Shown: piece by piece, positions 36,200 to 44,727 of the stretch
Numbering within the stretch: position 1 is the stretch's first letter
Layout: each line of letters opens with the position of its first letter
Assembly: GCA_046293395.1 (NCBI GenBank)
Contig: JBKBOU010000002.1
Location: 903,635 to 967,634, forward strand
DNA from: CAYNRA01 sp046293395
Lineage (GTDB): Bacteria > Bacteroidota > Bacteroidia > Cytophagales > Spirosomataceae
Direction: 5' to 3'
Length of the DNA stretch: 64,000 nt
Notes under the pieces: model-generated
The model's database searches: none
What the model saw: only the letters and a program-made list of their open reading frames with translations
What the model was told of the DNA's origin: nothing
Translations under genes and position numbers: made by a program

Positions 36200-37510
36200 C
36201 TACATATCTTTCATCGAATACCCTTTGTAAACGACATCATACCCCACAAATGATTGCAACAAGCCCTGCGACTTTTCTTTCAGTTTTTCGATGCTTATAT
36301 TCTTTTCGTTGCGCTTGACCTCTGCAAATAATACGACTTTCTCCAAATCATTTACGGCAACTATATCTATTTCGTTTTGGCTGTTCCGATCCCAATATGT
36401 TCCAATTTGATTGTATTTTTTTTCTGATTTCAATTTTTCCACAAAATATTTTTCCAATATCTTCCCACTGTGCATAGCATAATCACGAGCGACTATTTCT
36501 TTGACATACCCCAGATTTCCTATCTCTACGGCACTTCGGTATTTGTAAACAAAACGGAACCAAAAACGCAAAAAATTATCTTCGATGCTGTACTTCAACA
36601 GGCGGCTGTTCGGCCTTGAAAACATAGGTTTGACTTTTTTGATTAAGCCAAAATCATTTTCCAAACGATCCAAAAAACCACCCGTTTGCATTTCCATTAT
36701 GGATTCTATTTCTACTCGTGCTGTTTTACCAGATGCAATGAGAGACAATATCGAGAAATAATTCCCGTATTCTTTGCCAAATTCATCAATGAGTACATTT
36801 TTGCCTTCCTCCAGAAAAAGTGAATTTTCCGCCAGAAGTACATCCAACATTTCGTCCCATGTAAAAGCTTGCGCATGTACCAATAACTCGACATACTTGG
36901 CTACGCCTCCTGTAAACAAATAAAAAGCCAGTAAATCTTCTGGCGTATAATGTGGAGAATGGTCGTCAAAAATAGCTTTGAGAGTCGCTATATCAAATGC
37001 TTTCACCTGTATTTTTTGGGTGGCTCTCCCAAACAAAGGCTCTTTCGCATTTTCAAAAATCTTTGTCATTAGCGAATAGACAGAACCGCATAAAATGAGA
37101 TGAAGTTTGCTATCCTGCTTGTTTGCATCCCATTCGTTTTGCATGTCCGAAAATACAGAGGGATTGACCAAATAAAACTCCTGAAATTCATCAATAATCA
37201 AGGTAAATGGACGCGTTTTTGACAACTCCAATAAAAAACCAAAGAGTGCGCGAAATGTCTTTATCTCGCCAAATACCGGAACATGCAACTTTTGTTTTAT
37301 TTGTTCCGTAAACTCTTCACACAACAAAACTTCGCTCTTTCTGGCAATGAAAAAATAGAGCGCTTCTTTGTTTTCTGTCGCTTTTACAAGTAAACTTGTT
37401 TTACCGATTCGTCGCCGACCCAGAACGAAAGTCATCTGTGCTTCCTGGTGAGACAATTTTTCTATTTTGTCTAACAAGGCCAATTCATTTTCTCTATTGT
37501 AAAATTTCAT
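36200..37510 (-). CDS. AAA-type ATPase of the archaeal-ATPase/DUF234 kind
   Basis: 436 residues. The Walker A motif is GRRRIGKTS (31-39), Walker B is LIIDEFQEF (about 119-127), and a GSVYSLM sensor-like strand follows. A winged-helix region lies in the middle. The C-terminus (about 350-436) is a DUF234/PD-(D/E)xK-like nuclease fold, with NEIDIVAVNDLEKVVLFAEVK as its E/D...E-x-K core. Such proteins are widespread, of unclear role, and linked with mobile or defence contexts. It interrupts the polysaccharide locus between the phosphoglycosyl transferase and gmd and shares no function with them. Confidence 0.82.
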   Translation of the reverse strand: MKFYNRENELALLDKIEKLSHQEAQMTFVLGRRRIGKTSLLVKATENKEALYFFIARKSEVLLCEEFTEQIKQKLHVPVFGEIKTFRALFGFLLELSKTRPFTLIIDEFQEFYLVNPSVFSDMQNEWDANKQDSKLHLILCGSVYSLMTKIFENAKEPLFGRATQKIQVKAFDIATLKAIFDDHSPHYTPEDLLAFYLFTGGVAKYVELLVHAQAFTWDEMLDVLLAENSLFLEEGKNVLIDEFGKEYGNYFSILSLIASGKTARVEIESIMEMQTGGFLDRLENDFGLIKKVKPMFSRPNSRLLKYSIEDNFLRFWFRFVYKYRSAVEIGNLGYVKEIVARDYAMHSGKILEKYFVEKLKSEKKYNQIGTYWDRNSQNEIDIVAVNDLEKVVLFAEVKRNEKNISIEKLKEKSQGLLQSFVGYDVVYKGYSMKDM

Positions 37511-37633
37511 TTTCCGTAATGTAGATTACCGTAATACCTGTTGCGATAATAAAATTAGGGTATTTATTTGTTTTCATCACTGTTCATTGCTTTTTTCTTA
37601 TTTCGCAAATGCAATCTACCCCAAAAACTACTC

Positions 37634-38494
37634 TTACTGGTTCAATTCGTTTCTCAATGCTTGGATCTGAGCTATTGTCAGTCCAGTAATTGCAGAAATA
37701 AATGCATCTTCCGCTTTATTTAAAATAGCTTTCTTGGCAATATCTTCTTTGATTTTAAATTCCGCCTCGGTTTGCAGCGAAAATAGCTCACTTGCTTTTG
37801 CGTGCAAACTATCTAAATACCGATTATACCCGTATTGTTCTTCTTTTTCTAATCGCATGATATCCAATACTTCATTGGCTTCTTTGAGACCTTTCGCTTT
37901 AAAGTTATCCTGCACCTCGCTATTTTTTAGAAAATAAACCCATTCGTCCAACGTGTCTTTTGCAATATCATTGAACTGATTCACTTTTACCAAGTAGTAT
38001 TCAGGGAATATATCCGCAATTTCTTGCTTGACAAATGTCTGCTTCTGCTTCTCAGACAATCCTAAAATATCGTTTTGATGCAACCCTTTGAAGTCCGTTC
38101 TACCCCGATAAATGTAATCTTCTCCTTGTCCAAGGTCAAAATACACAATGTTTATCGATATCACTTTCTTAATCTCTGCGTATTTTTCCCGTTTTTTTAA
38201 GTTTTCAGAAATCGCTTTCGATGTTCCATAAGCCATCCGGTGAAAATAATCAATCTCGTATGTTGATTGTATTTCAATGATAATCCATTCATTTTTAGAA
38301 TTGTGCGTAAGAATATCAACACGATTAAACTTGTCATCTTCGGTTTCCTGATTGCCTTCGCTTTCTAGTATTTGCTCTATTTTGATGTTATCAAACAACA
38401 ATTCACTCAAAAATCCTTCCAGTACAACAAAGTTGGCTTTGTTTCTCAAAAGTCTTTTTATTGCCCAATCAAACGAAATCAATTTCTTACGCAT
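37634..38494 (-). CDS. Rpn/PD-(D/E)xK nuclease family transposase-like protein
   Basis: 286 residues. The N-terminal half has the family core: NRVDILTHNSKNEWIIIEIQ, with D60 and E74-x-Q76 as the probable nuclease site, then the YFHRMAYGTSKAI helix. The C-terminal half is helical and ends EDAFISAITGLTIAQIQAL, typical of this family. Rpn proteins promote recA-independent recombination or act as selfish nucleases, and no terminal repeats are needed. It is next to the DUF234 ATPase, 123 bases upstream, inside the sugar locus, so both look like passengers. Confidence 0.85.
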   Translation of the reverse strand: MRKKLISFDWAIKRLLRNKANFVVLEGFLSELLFDNIKIEQILESEGNQETEDDKFNRVDILTHNSKNEWIIIEIQSTYEIDYFHRMAYGTSKAISENLKKREKYAEIKKVISINIVYFDLGQGEDYIYRGRTDFKGLHQNDILGLSEKQKQTFVKQEIADIFPEYYLVKVNQFNDIAKDTLDEWVYFLKNSEVQDNFKAKGLKEANEVLDIMRLEKEEQYGYNRYLDSLHAKASELFSLQTEAEFKIKEDIAKKAILNKAEDAFISAITGLTIAQIQALRNELNQ

Positions 38495-38800
38495 CTTTCC
38501 AACTGTTTATCCGAAATTACGAACTATTCTGTACTCTTCCCACACATTATTTCAAACAAGAAAAGCAATCAATACAAAAGCAATACGAAATACCTTATTC
38601 TTGGCAAAAGTTTAGACAAATCTAAGGGGTGCATTATTCTCCCCACCCCCTCAAACCTAGCTATCTATTTTACCTCCAAAATCTTGACCGAAGGCGAAAA
38701 AGACATAAGCCGAAGGAAATTCTTCCCTTCGGCTTTTTATATTATTTTTTAAAAGCAATTACCTCTGCAAAAGCGGTCAGAATAGGTTTTTCTGTGCCTC
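38495..38800. other. Intergenic stretch with a hairpin terminator
   Basis: Between gmd and the Rpn gene. The only clear structure is a 10-bp stem (AAGCCGAAGG 38707-38716 with CCTTCGGCTT 38726-38735) and a TTTTAT tail on the plus strand. On the minus strand a weaker U-rich tract follows. It probably ends the large minus-strand operon after gmd. No gene recognised. Confidence 0.55.
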
Positions 38801-39907
38801 TTAGAGTCCAGATTCTTTCAAGAGTATTTCTCTTTTGGCACGTGCGACATCCGCGACAACCATCTCGTGCACCAAACCCGCCAAATCGTATTGAGGAGTC
38901 CAGCCCAATTTTTCTTTGGACTTTGTGGGATCACCAATCAAAATATCTACTTCCGTCGGACGGAAATATTTTGGATCAACTGCAATGACTTGCTTCCCAA
39001 TCTCCAATTGATAATCCGGATGGCTGCAAGATGCCACAAAGCCTTTTTCATCAACTCCTTGCCCACTGAACTCGATTTCAATACCAAGTTCTGCGAACGC
39101 CATGCGGACAAAGTCACGCACACGGGTGGTTTCACCCATGGCAATCACATAGTCTTCGGGAGTGTCTTGTTGCAAAATACGCCACATTGCCTCCACATAA
39201 TCTTTGGCATGTCCCCAGTCGCGTTGTGCATCTAAATTGCCGAGATACAAACATGCTTGTTGCCCCAAAGCAATAGCAGCGGTTGCCATGGTGATTTTTC
39301 GGGTGACGAAGGTCTCGCCGCGCCGAGGTGACTCGTGGTTGAACAAGATTCCGTTGCAAGCAAACATATTGTACGCTTCTCTGTAATTTTTGGTAATCCA
39401 GAAACCATATATTTTGGCAGCACCGTAGGGTGAGCGCGGATAAAAAGGCGAGCGTTCGTCGTAGAGTCCTTTTTCGTTCTTATTTTCTGCCAAACCGCCG
39501 TACAATTCGGATGTAGAGGCTTGGTAGATGCGCGTCTTTTTCTCTAAACCTAAAATGCGGACAGCCTCCAGAAGGCGCAGCGTACCCAGACCGTCCACGT
39601 TACCAACGTATTCTGGGGAGTCGAAAGACACTTTTACGTGGCTCATAGCACCCAGGTTATAGATTTCGTCGGGTTGTACTTCTTGAATAATGCGAATGAT
39701 ATTGGTGGAGTCTGTTAAGTCTCCGTAGTGTAACTTAAAATGTACGTGGGCTTCGTGTTGGTCTTGGTAGATATGATCTATCCGTTGCGTATTAAAAGAG
39801 GATGCTCTTCTTTTTACGCCATGCACGATATAACCTTTTTCCAATAATAATTCGGCCAAATAAGAGCCATCCTGACCCGTTATACCTGTGATGAGTGCTA
39901 CTTTCAT
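38801..39907 (-). CDS. gmd: GDP-mannose 4,6-dehydratase
   Basis: 368 residues, the family length. NADP-binding GITGQDGSYLAELL (8-21), catalytic STSELYGG (131-138) and Y161-x(3)-K165, then SPRRGETFVTRKIT. VKRRASSFNTQRI is typical for Gmd. It converts GDP-D-mannose to GDP-4-keto-6-deoxy-D-mannose, the precursor of GDP-L-fucose, D-rhamnose, 4-amino sugars and others. The next enzyme (for example a GMER/Rmd homologue) is not identified with certainty. The SDR protein directly upstream (10 bases) may be it or may act on another sugar. Last gene of the coupled operon. Confidence 0.95.
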   Translation of the reverse strand: MKVALITGITGQDGSYLAELLLEKGYIVHGVKRRASSFNTQRIDHIYQDQHEAHVHFKLHYGDLTDSTNIIRIIQEVQPDEIYNLGAMSHVKVSFDSPEYVGNVDGLGTLRLLEAVRILGLEKKTRIYQASTSELYGGLAENKNEKGLYDERSPFYPRSPYGAAKIYGFWITKNYREAYNMFACNGILFNHESPRRGETFVTRKITMATAAIALGQQACLYLGNLDAQRDWGHAKDYVEAMWRILQQDTPEDYVIAMGETTRVRDFVRMAFAELGIEIEFSGQGVDEKGFVASCSHPDYQLEIGKQVIAVDPKYFRPTEVDILIGDPTKSKEKLGWTPQYDLAGLVHEMVVADVARAKREILLKESGL

Positions 39908-39917
39908 TTTAAATAAT

Positions 39918-40823
39918 CTATTGTTTTTTGAATGATTCCAATGTTTGCGTTAATCCATCCTCCGCGCTTATCGGAAGTGACTTACCCATTGCCCGGACTA
40001 TTTTGTGGTTGCTTACCACAAAGTTCTCTGTTAACTTCTCTAAACGCTCAGAATTTAGGGGCAATCTGAGGGAATCGCATAGTTTGGCCACAGACCGAAT
40101 AAATTGAGGACTGACTCCAAAGATAAGTGCCTTTTTTTTCTGTGAAGCAGCGATAAGTTCAATTAATCGATTCGTCGAGACAGGCGTATCATCTGCTATG
40201 TTATAAATACCCGAAGGAATATCCTCTCTTTCTAAAATCTGTTGCACGACAAAGCAAACGTTGTCAATGCTACAAAAGGAACGCAGGTTCTGAAAGGCAC
40301 CCAATGGCCATGGAATCCCTTTTTGTACGAGCTGAAAAAGTAGATTTAGATTTCCTTTGTTGCCTGGCCCATGTATCATGCACGGACGAAGCACAAATAC
40401 CCGTTTGCCCTCTGGTAGGATTTTACCCAGAATGTACTGCTCTGCCTGCCACTTCGACTCGCCATATACTGTTTTGGGATTCGTGTTGGTTTCCTCCGTT
40501 ACCGTACCGTGTGCTTTGTCTGTTACTGCTTTTATAGAACTAAAAAAGATAAAATCTCGGCAATTACTTGCCAAAAATACGTCAAATAATTCTTTTGTTA
40601 GTTGGGTATTGGTCTCAAAATATTCTTCAGGACGCGATGTATTTTTTACATCGTGTGCTTTGCCTGCAAGATGGAGGATGGCTTGGGAGTCCGGGGCAAT
40701 AGCTGATTGCCACGTTGCATCTCGGAGATATAGAGGTTGGACATGGTACTGCTTTGCGATGAAATACCTAGATAAGTTCTTTCCTACAAAACCAGATGAA
40801 CCTGTGATGAGTATATTTTTCAT
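39918..40823 (-). CDS. NAD-dependent epimerase/dehydratase (SDR) for sugar nucleotide
   Basis: 301 residues. Rossmann GSSGFVG (8-14), the serine region FIFFSSIKAV and the catalytic dyad Y120-x(3)-K124 (TVYGESKWQAE). It resembles WbpV/WbpK-type reductases or epimerases that act on 4-keto-6-deoxy HexNAc sugars. By family and place it could reduce the product of the WbpM-like dehydratase (to QuiNAc or FucNAc) or the product of Gmd. The exact reaction is not resolved. It starts directly after the GT4 stop (40824) and is 10 bases from gmd. Confidence 0.82.
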   Translation of the reverse strand: MKNILITGSSGFVGKNLSRYFIAKQYHVQPLYLRDATWQSAIAPDSQAILHLAGKAHDVKNTSRPEEYFETNTQLTKELFDVFLASNCRDFIFFSSIKAVTDKAHGTVTEETNTNPKTVYGESKWQAEQYILGKILPEGKRVFVLRPCMIHGPGNKGNLNLLFQLVQKGIPWPLGAFQNLRSFCSIDNVCFVVQQILEREDIPSGIYNIADDTPVSTNRLIELIAASQKKKALIFGVSPQFIRSVAKLCDSLRLPLNSERLEKLTENFVVSNHKIVRAMGKSLPISAEDGLTQTLESFKKQ

Positions 40824-42059
40824 TTATTCTAAACTGTTAAACATGCTCACATACTGTTCAACTACCTTTTCTTTTGTATATTTTTTTTGTATCTCCATAT
40901 ATCCGTTTTTCCCCATTTCCATCATTTTATCCTTATCATTCGCCAACGAAATGATAGATTTAACAAAGTTCTCATTACGATTTTCAGAAATCAGAATTGA
41001 ACATTTTTTATCACGGAGAAAATTATATAGTGGTGTATTCTCACTCGTTAGCACAATCATGGGTTTTGAACAAGCCATAATTGTATATACTTTTGATGGG
41101 AACCCTTCCTGTTCCATTTCTTTACTAACAGAGATGAAATGGATATCTGCAAAAGCATTAATTGCCGGCATAAGATTCCTGTTCTGGTATGGGATTATTT
41201 TGATGTTACTTAAATTTTCACTCTCTACTCTTTTTATCAAATACTCTTTTTTTACACCTTCTCCAACTATCCAAAATTCAATATTTGAGTGAAGAAGCTT
41301 TTCTGCTGCATACAATATGGGTTCCCAATCTTGAAAAAAACCTATATTACCTGCATACAATAACTTTATTTTGGATTTATCACTAGAAAATATGGAGGGG
41401 AGACATTCCCCAGAATTGGGCTTATATAGATTCGTATCTACAAAATTAGGTATGATACCTAGTTTTTGCACATCATCGAACCGACCTTTAATCTGATCAT
41501 AAAAATACTGATCTATGGTAATAACCGCATTTGAATTATTGTACACTAATTTTTCAAGACCTTTCAAGACTTTAATCAAAAAAGTAGATTTCAAACTACC
41601 CTGATTGATTAATAAATCAGGGTAAATCTCTTGTACGTTATAAATTACTTTCGCCCCTTTTATCTTTGCAATTAAGATAGAGATAAGTCCGATACTCAGT
41701 GGTGGTGATGGGCTTAGAACAAAATCAACCTTCCTTATGGCTATTCCCATCAGCAAGGAAAAAAAATGCCAATACACAAAGGACAGAATTCTCAAAATAG
41801 TACTCTTATATTTCTTTAAGGGTATATGGATAATTTCTATATTATTAAACTTACTTGTGTGAAAAAGTCCCAACATTTTGGGACTTAATGGCTGCTTATT
41901 TAAATCTTCTCTAACAATATTATAGTGGGGTGTTGTCGTTAATACGACCACATCATACCCGCTGTCTTTAAGCCCAAGGGCAATATCATTATAAAGATAG
42001 GCTGTCGATACTCCATCTGGGCTGAAAACAATGGAGTGAATGAGAACTTTTTTTTTCAT
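40824..42059 (-). CDS. Glycosyltransferase family 4 (WbuB-like context)
   Basis: 411 residues from ATG 42059, giving a TAATG junction with the fnlC stop. A TTG extension to 42071 is rejected. It is a GT-B protein: the acceptor domain begins KVLIHSIVFSPDGVSTAYLYND, a hydrophobic patch lies near ILRILSFVYWHFFSLLMGIAI, and the donor domain has YNVQEIYPDLLINQG and KLLYAGNIGFFQDW with EGFPSKVYTIMACSKP (the E-x(7)-E region). In E. coli and Pseudomonas clusters a GT4 follows fnlC and adds L-FucNAc, so the same donor is plausible here. More AT-rich than the flanks. Confidence 0.85.
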   Translation of the reverse strand: MKKKVLIHSIVFSPDGVSTAYLYNDIALGLKDSGYDVVVLTTTPHYNIVREDLNKQPLSPKMLGLFHTSKFNNIEIIHIPLKKYKSTILRILSFVYWHFFSLLMGIAIRKVDFVLSPSPPLSIGLISILIAKIKGAKVIYNVQEIYPDLLINQGSLKSTFLIKVLKGLEKLVYNNSNAVITIDQYFYDQIKGRFDDVQKLGIIPNFVDTNLYKPNSGECLPSIFSSDKSKIKLLYAGNIGFFQDWEPILYAAEKLLHSNIEFWIVGEGVKKEYLIKRVESENLSNIKIIPYQNRNLMPAINAFADIHFISVSKEMEQEGFPSKVYTIMACSKPMIVLTSENTPLYNFLRDKKCSILISENRNENFVKSIISLANDKDKMMEMGKNGYMEIQKKYTKEKVVEQYVSMFNSLE

Positions 42060-43192
42060 TATTCGCTCCAAACGGTTCTTTTGATATAATCTGTGTAGCT
42101 TAAAATAATTCGAACCATTTTTTCAGATACATTTGGCATGGAATAATCCGCCACTTGCCTAAAATTACGTTCTAAACCTCTCTTTTGGGATTCTAGTTGA
42201 ATCAAGCCTTGCATGATTCGTTCCGGGTTTAATCCTACCATCATCACCGATGCCTCTTCCATGGCTTCAGGTCTTTCATGCGCCTCTCGAATATTTAGTG
42301 CAGGAAAATTTAACGTTGATGACTCTTCTGATATGGTACCACTATCTGATAACACAGCAAAAGATTTCATTTGTAAAGCATTATAATCATTGAATCCCAT
42401 AGGTTTTAAAAACTGGACTTCTGAACGCATTTTAATTTGCTTTTCATCTATCTTTTTTTGTGTTCTTGGATGTGTGCTCACAATGATAGGGTATTCGTAC
42501 TTTTCTGCAATCAAGTTTAATGTCCGCATAAGCGAATTAAAATTCTTATCGCTACTAATATTCTCTTCTCTATGCGCAGAAACAACAAAATATTTATTTT
42601 CCTGAATACCCAATTTTGTTACTATATCCGATTTGCAAATATCCGGCATGTAGTAGTTTAAAACTTCAAACATGGGAGAACCTGTTTTAATAATTCGATC
42701 TGCTGGCAAGCCTTCTTTCAGTAGATATTCTCGCGCAATTGAACTGTAAGTCAAGTTAATATCTGAAATATGATCTACTATTTTTCGGTTCGTTTCTTCA
42801 GGAACTCTTTGGTCAAAACATCTATTGCCTGCCTCCATGTGGAAGATTGGGATATGTCTCTTTTTAGCTGGTATAGCACACAAACAGCTATTTGTGTCAC
42901 CTAAAACCAAGAAGGCATCCGGGTTAAGTTTCTCCAAGACAGGATCAATCTTAATTAAAATATTCCCAACCGTCTCTGTAGCTGTCTTACCAGCAGCTTC
43001 AAGGAAATAGTCTGGTTTACGTAGTCCTAAATCTTCAAAGAAAATTTGATTGAGCTCATAATCGTAATTCTGACCCGTATGAACAAGTGTATGCTGTATA
43101 GCTTCTGAATTATCTAATGCAGCAATAACTCTTGAAAGTCGAATAATCTCTGGTCGTGTACCCACGACCGTCATCACATGAAGTTTTTTCAT
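42059..43192 (-). CDS. fnlC: UDP-2-acetamido-2,6-dideoxy-L-talose C2-epimerase (FnlC/WbjD/Cap5G)
   Basis: 377 residues with the non-hydrolysing epimerase fold: VVGTRPEIIRLSRVI, VHTGQNYDYELNQIFFEDL, GDTNSCLCAIPAKK, FHMEAGNRCFDQRVPEE and SDSGTISEESSTL. The IRLSRVI variant and the CF-DQRVPEE segment distinguish the WbjD/FnlC branch from ordinary WecB, which is also present here at 59159. It performs the last step of UDP-L-FucNAc synthesis. The start overlaps the fnlB stop by 4 bp (ATGA). Confidence 0.9.
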   Translation of the reverse strand: MKKLHVMTVVGTRPEIIRLSRVIAALDNSEAIQHTLVHTGQNYDYELNQIFFEDLGLRKPDYFLEAAGKTATETVGNILIKIDPVLEKLNPDAFLVLGDTNSCLCAIPAKKRHIPIFHMEAGNRCFDQRVPEETNRKIVDHISDINLTYSSIAREYLLKEGLPADRIIKTGSPMFEVLNYYMPDICKSDIVTKLGIQENKYFVVSAHREENISSDKNFNSLMRTLNLIAEKYEYPIIVSTHPRTQKKIDEKQIKMRSEVQFLKPMGFNDYNALQMKSFAVLSDSGTISEESSTLNFPALNIREAHERPEAMEEASVMMVGLNPERIMQGLIQLESQKRGLERNFRQVADYSMPNVSEKMVRIILSYTDYIKRTVWSE

Positions 43193-44313
43193 ACCGTTAA
43201 AAAGTAAGTATCAGGATTGGCTGGATCAAATGGTTCATTTATCCAAAATAATGTATATAATTCTTCTTCTCCAATATTTGTAATGTTGTGCGTGTACCAA
43301 ATAGGCATATCTACAAAACTTGGTTCTTCACCGGTTAGTCGATAACGAAATACCTTATCTTCGTCCATACGTCGAAGTGCAATTTCAGCTTTTCCTTTGA
43401 TAACTGCAAATCGCTCAATTTTTCGTGTATGAAAATGATTACCACGTGTAATTCCTGGGAAAGTAGTAGAAAAAGACACTTGTCCACCAATTCCTAGGCG
43501 AACAATTTCAACAAATGCCCCTCGGGAATCAGCATGTGGAGTCAACTTTTTGGGGAAAAATGTGTTCAAGTCAAGGTAAGAACGGAATGTATTGAATAAG
43601 TTAATTTCAAACGAATTAGTAAGTACTGGAATACCTCCACTCAATTGGTACACATCTGAGTAATCCTTCAGTTTCCTCATGACCTCTGATACCTTGATCT
43701 CGTATGTTGCATGTATTTCAACCTTTCCTTCGACCTCCTCTTGACCAATCAATTCAATCATTTTTTCCACCAACTCTTGAACATAGATCAATGAAACCGT
43801 TTTATCTATGTGTATCTCTGGCAATTGCCCTTTTGCAATGAGGTGACAAAAGGTAGAAATAAATGAGTTATAAAACGGTTTTCCAAAAGGTCCAAAGACA
43901 TTGGGTATAATCAGCCCTTGTACGATTGCTCCCACCGATTTCCCCCATTTTTCCAGTCGTTCACGACCCACTCTCTTTGAATTACCATACAGATTTTCAT
44001 TATACTCTTGGCTTGAGGATGAAAAAATGATTTGTGGACTTGTTTGACTAGTTTTTAAAGCAGATACCAACGAATCTACCAGACTCACATTATTGTCAAA
44101 CAAAACTTCTTGACTCTCATGACGATTCATCGCCGCAAGGTGATAAATAACATCGCATTTTTCTACCCATGCAGCAAGCTCCTTCTCATCCTGAAAAAAG
44201 CTTTTTTGAAAGGGTATGATTTCAAATTTATCGGGCGTCAGTAACAGAGTACGTTTTAGATGCTGACCTATGAACCCAGACTCACCTGTAATCCCAATTT
44301 TATACTGATTCAT
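43189..44313 (-). CDS. fnlB: Bifunctional SDR/cupin enzyme of UDP-L-FucNAc synthesis (FnlB/WbjC/Cap5F)
   Basis: 374 residues. An SDR domain (1-240) with GITGESGFIGQHL, near 8-20, and the short LAAMNRHE segment joins a cupin domain (about 245-374) with GNHFHTRKIERFAVIKG and DMPIWYTHNITNIG. CapF is known for this two-domain form: the cupin epimerises C3 and the SDR reduces the 4-keto group to UDP-6-deoxy-L-TalNAc. It is coupled with fnlC (4-bp overlap) and overlaps the cupin gene upstream by 14 bp. Confidence 0.92.
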   Translation of the reverse strand: MNQYKIGITGESGFIGQHLKRTLLLTPDKFEIIPFQKSFFQDEKELAAWVEKCDVIYHLAAMNRHESQEVLFDNNVSLVDSLVSALKTSQTSPQIIFSSSSQEYNENLYGNSKRVGRERLEKWGKSVGAIVQGLIIPNVFGPFGKPFYNSFISTFCHLIAKGQLPEIHIDKTVSLIYVQELVEKMIELIGQEEVEGKVEIHATYEIKVSEVMRKLKDYSDVYQLSGGIPVLTNSFEINLFNTFRSYLDLNTFFPKKLTPHADSRGAFVEIVRLGIGGQVSFSTTFPGITRGNHFHTRKIERFAVIKGKAEIALRRMDEDKVFRYRLTGEEPSFVDMPIWYTHNITNIGEEELYTLFWINEPFDPANPDTYFLTV

Positions 44314-44725
44314 ATATTTTAGCTTGAGTTATTGGAAAAAGAAAGTCATCTACCACTTCCCCTACTTTGTAATCTGAGAAGCATTGAAGTCTGGAAGAAT
44401 CGACAAGGGACTGGAATGCTGTTGCATAGCCAGGTGGTATTTCTAAACAATCTATTGTATTTTCATGAAGGTCAAAACAAGTCATTATATTGTCGGAACT
44501 ATTTTTTTCCTCAAGATTTTGTAATAAAATCACCCATACGCGTACGCTACCTTTCACACAAATAAACCAGCGAGATTCAATCTTATGTCCTCGCCACCCG
44601 CGTATTAACTCCGTCGATTCATTTTCGATGATATACGTTCTTTTGACCTTTGTAAGGTCTAGCCCATTATTATGAAATAAGACACCTCGTTCGTCTTGGA
44701 ATTTATCCCCTTGCCATATTCTCAT
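44300..44725 (-). CDS. Small cupin of the WxcM/FdtA superfamily within the fnl module
   Basis: 141 residues, a single cupin barrel: RGWRGHKIESRWFICVKGSV (metal/substrate strand) and LEIPPGYATAFQSL. It resembles dTDP-sugar 3,4-ketoisomerases and WxcM-type sugar isomerases. It lies between fnlA (2 bases) and fnlB (14-bp overlap), a place where related clusters also have such a gene. Its reaction is unclear because FnlB carries its own cupin. It may assist the epimerisation or be regulatory. Confidence 0.7.
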   Translation of the reverse strand: MRIWQGDKFQDERGVLFHNNGLDLTKVKRTYIIENESTELIRGWRGHKIESRWFICVKGSVRVWVILLQNLEEKNSSDNIMTCFDLHENTIDCLEIPPGYATAFQSLVDSSRLQCFSDYKVGEVVDDFLFPITQAKIYESV

Positions 44726-44727
44726 AC

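Noticed and set aside
42060..42071. TTG start four codons upstream of the GT4 after fnlC.
   Set aside because: The ATG at 42059 forms a TAATG junction with the fnlC stop, a classical coupling signal.
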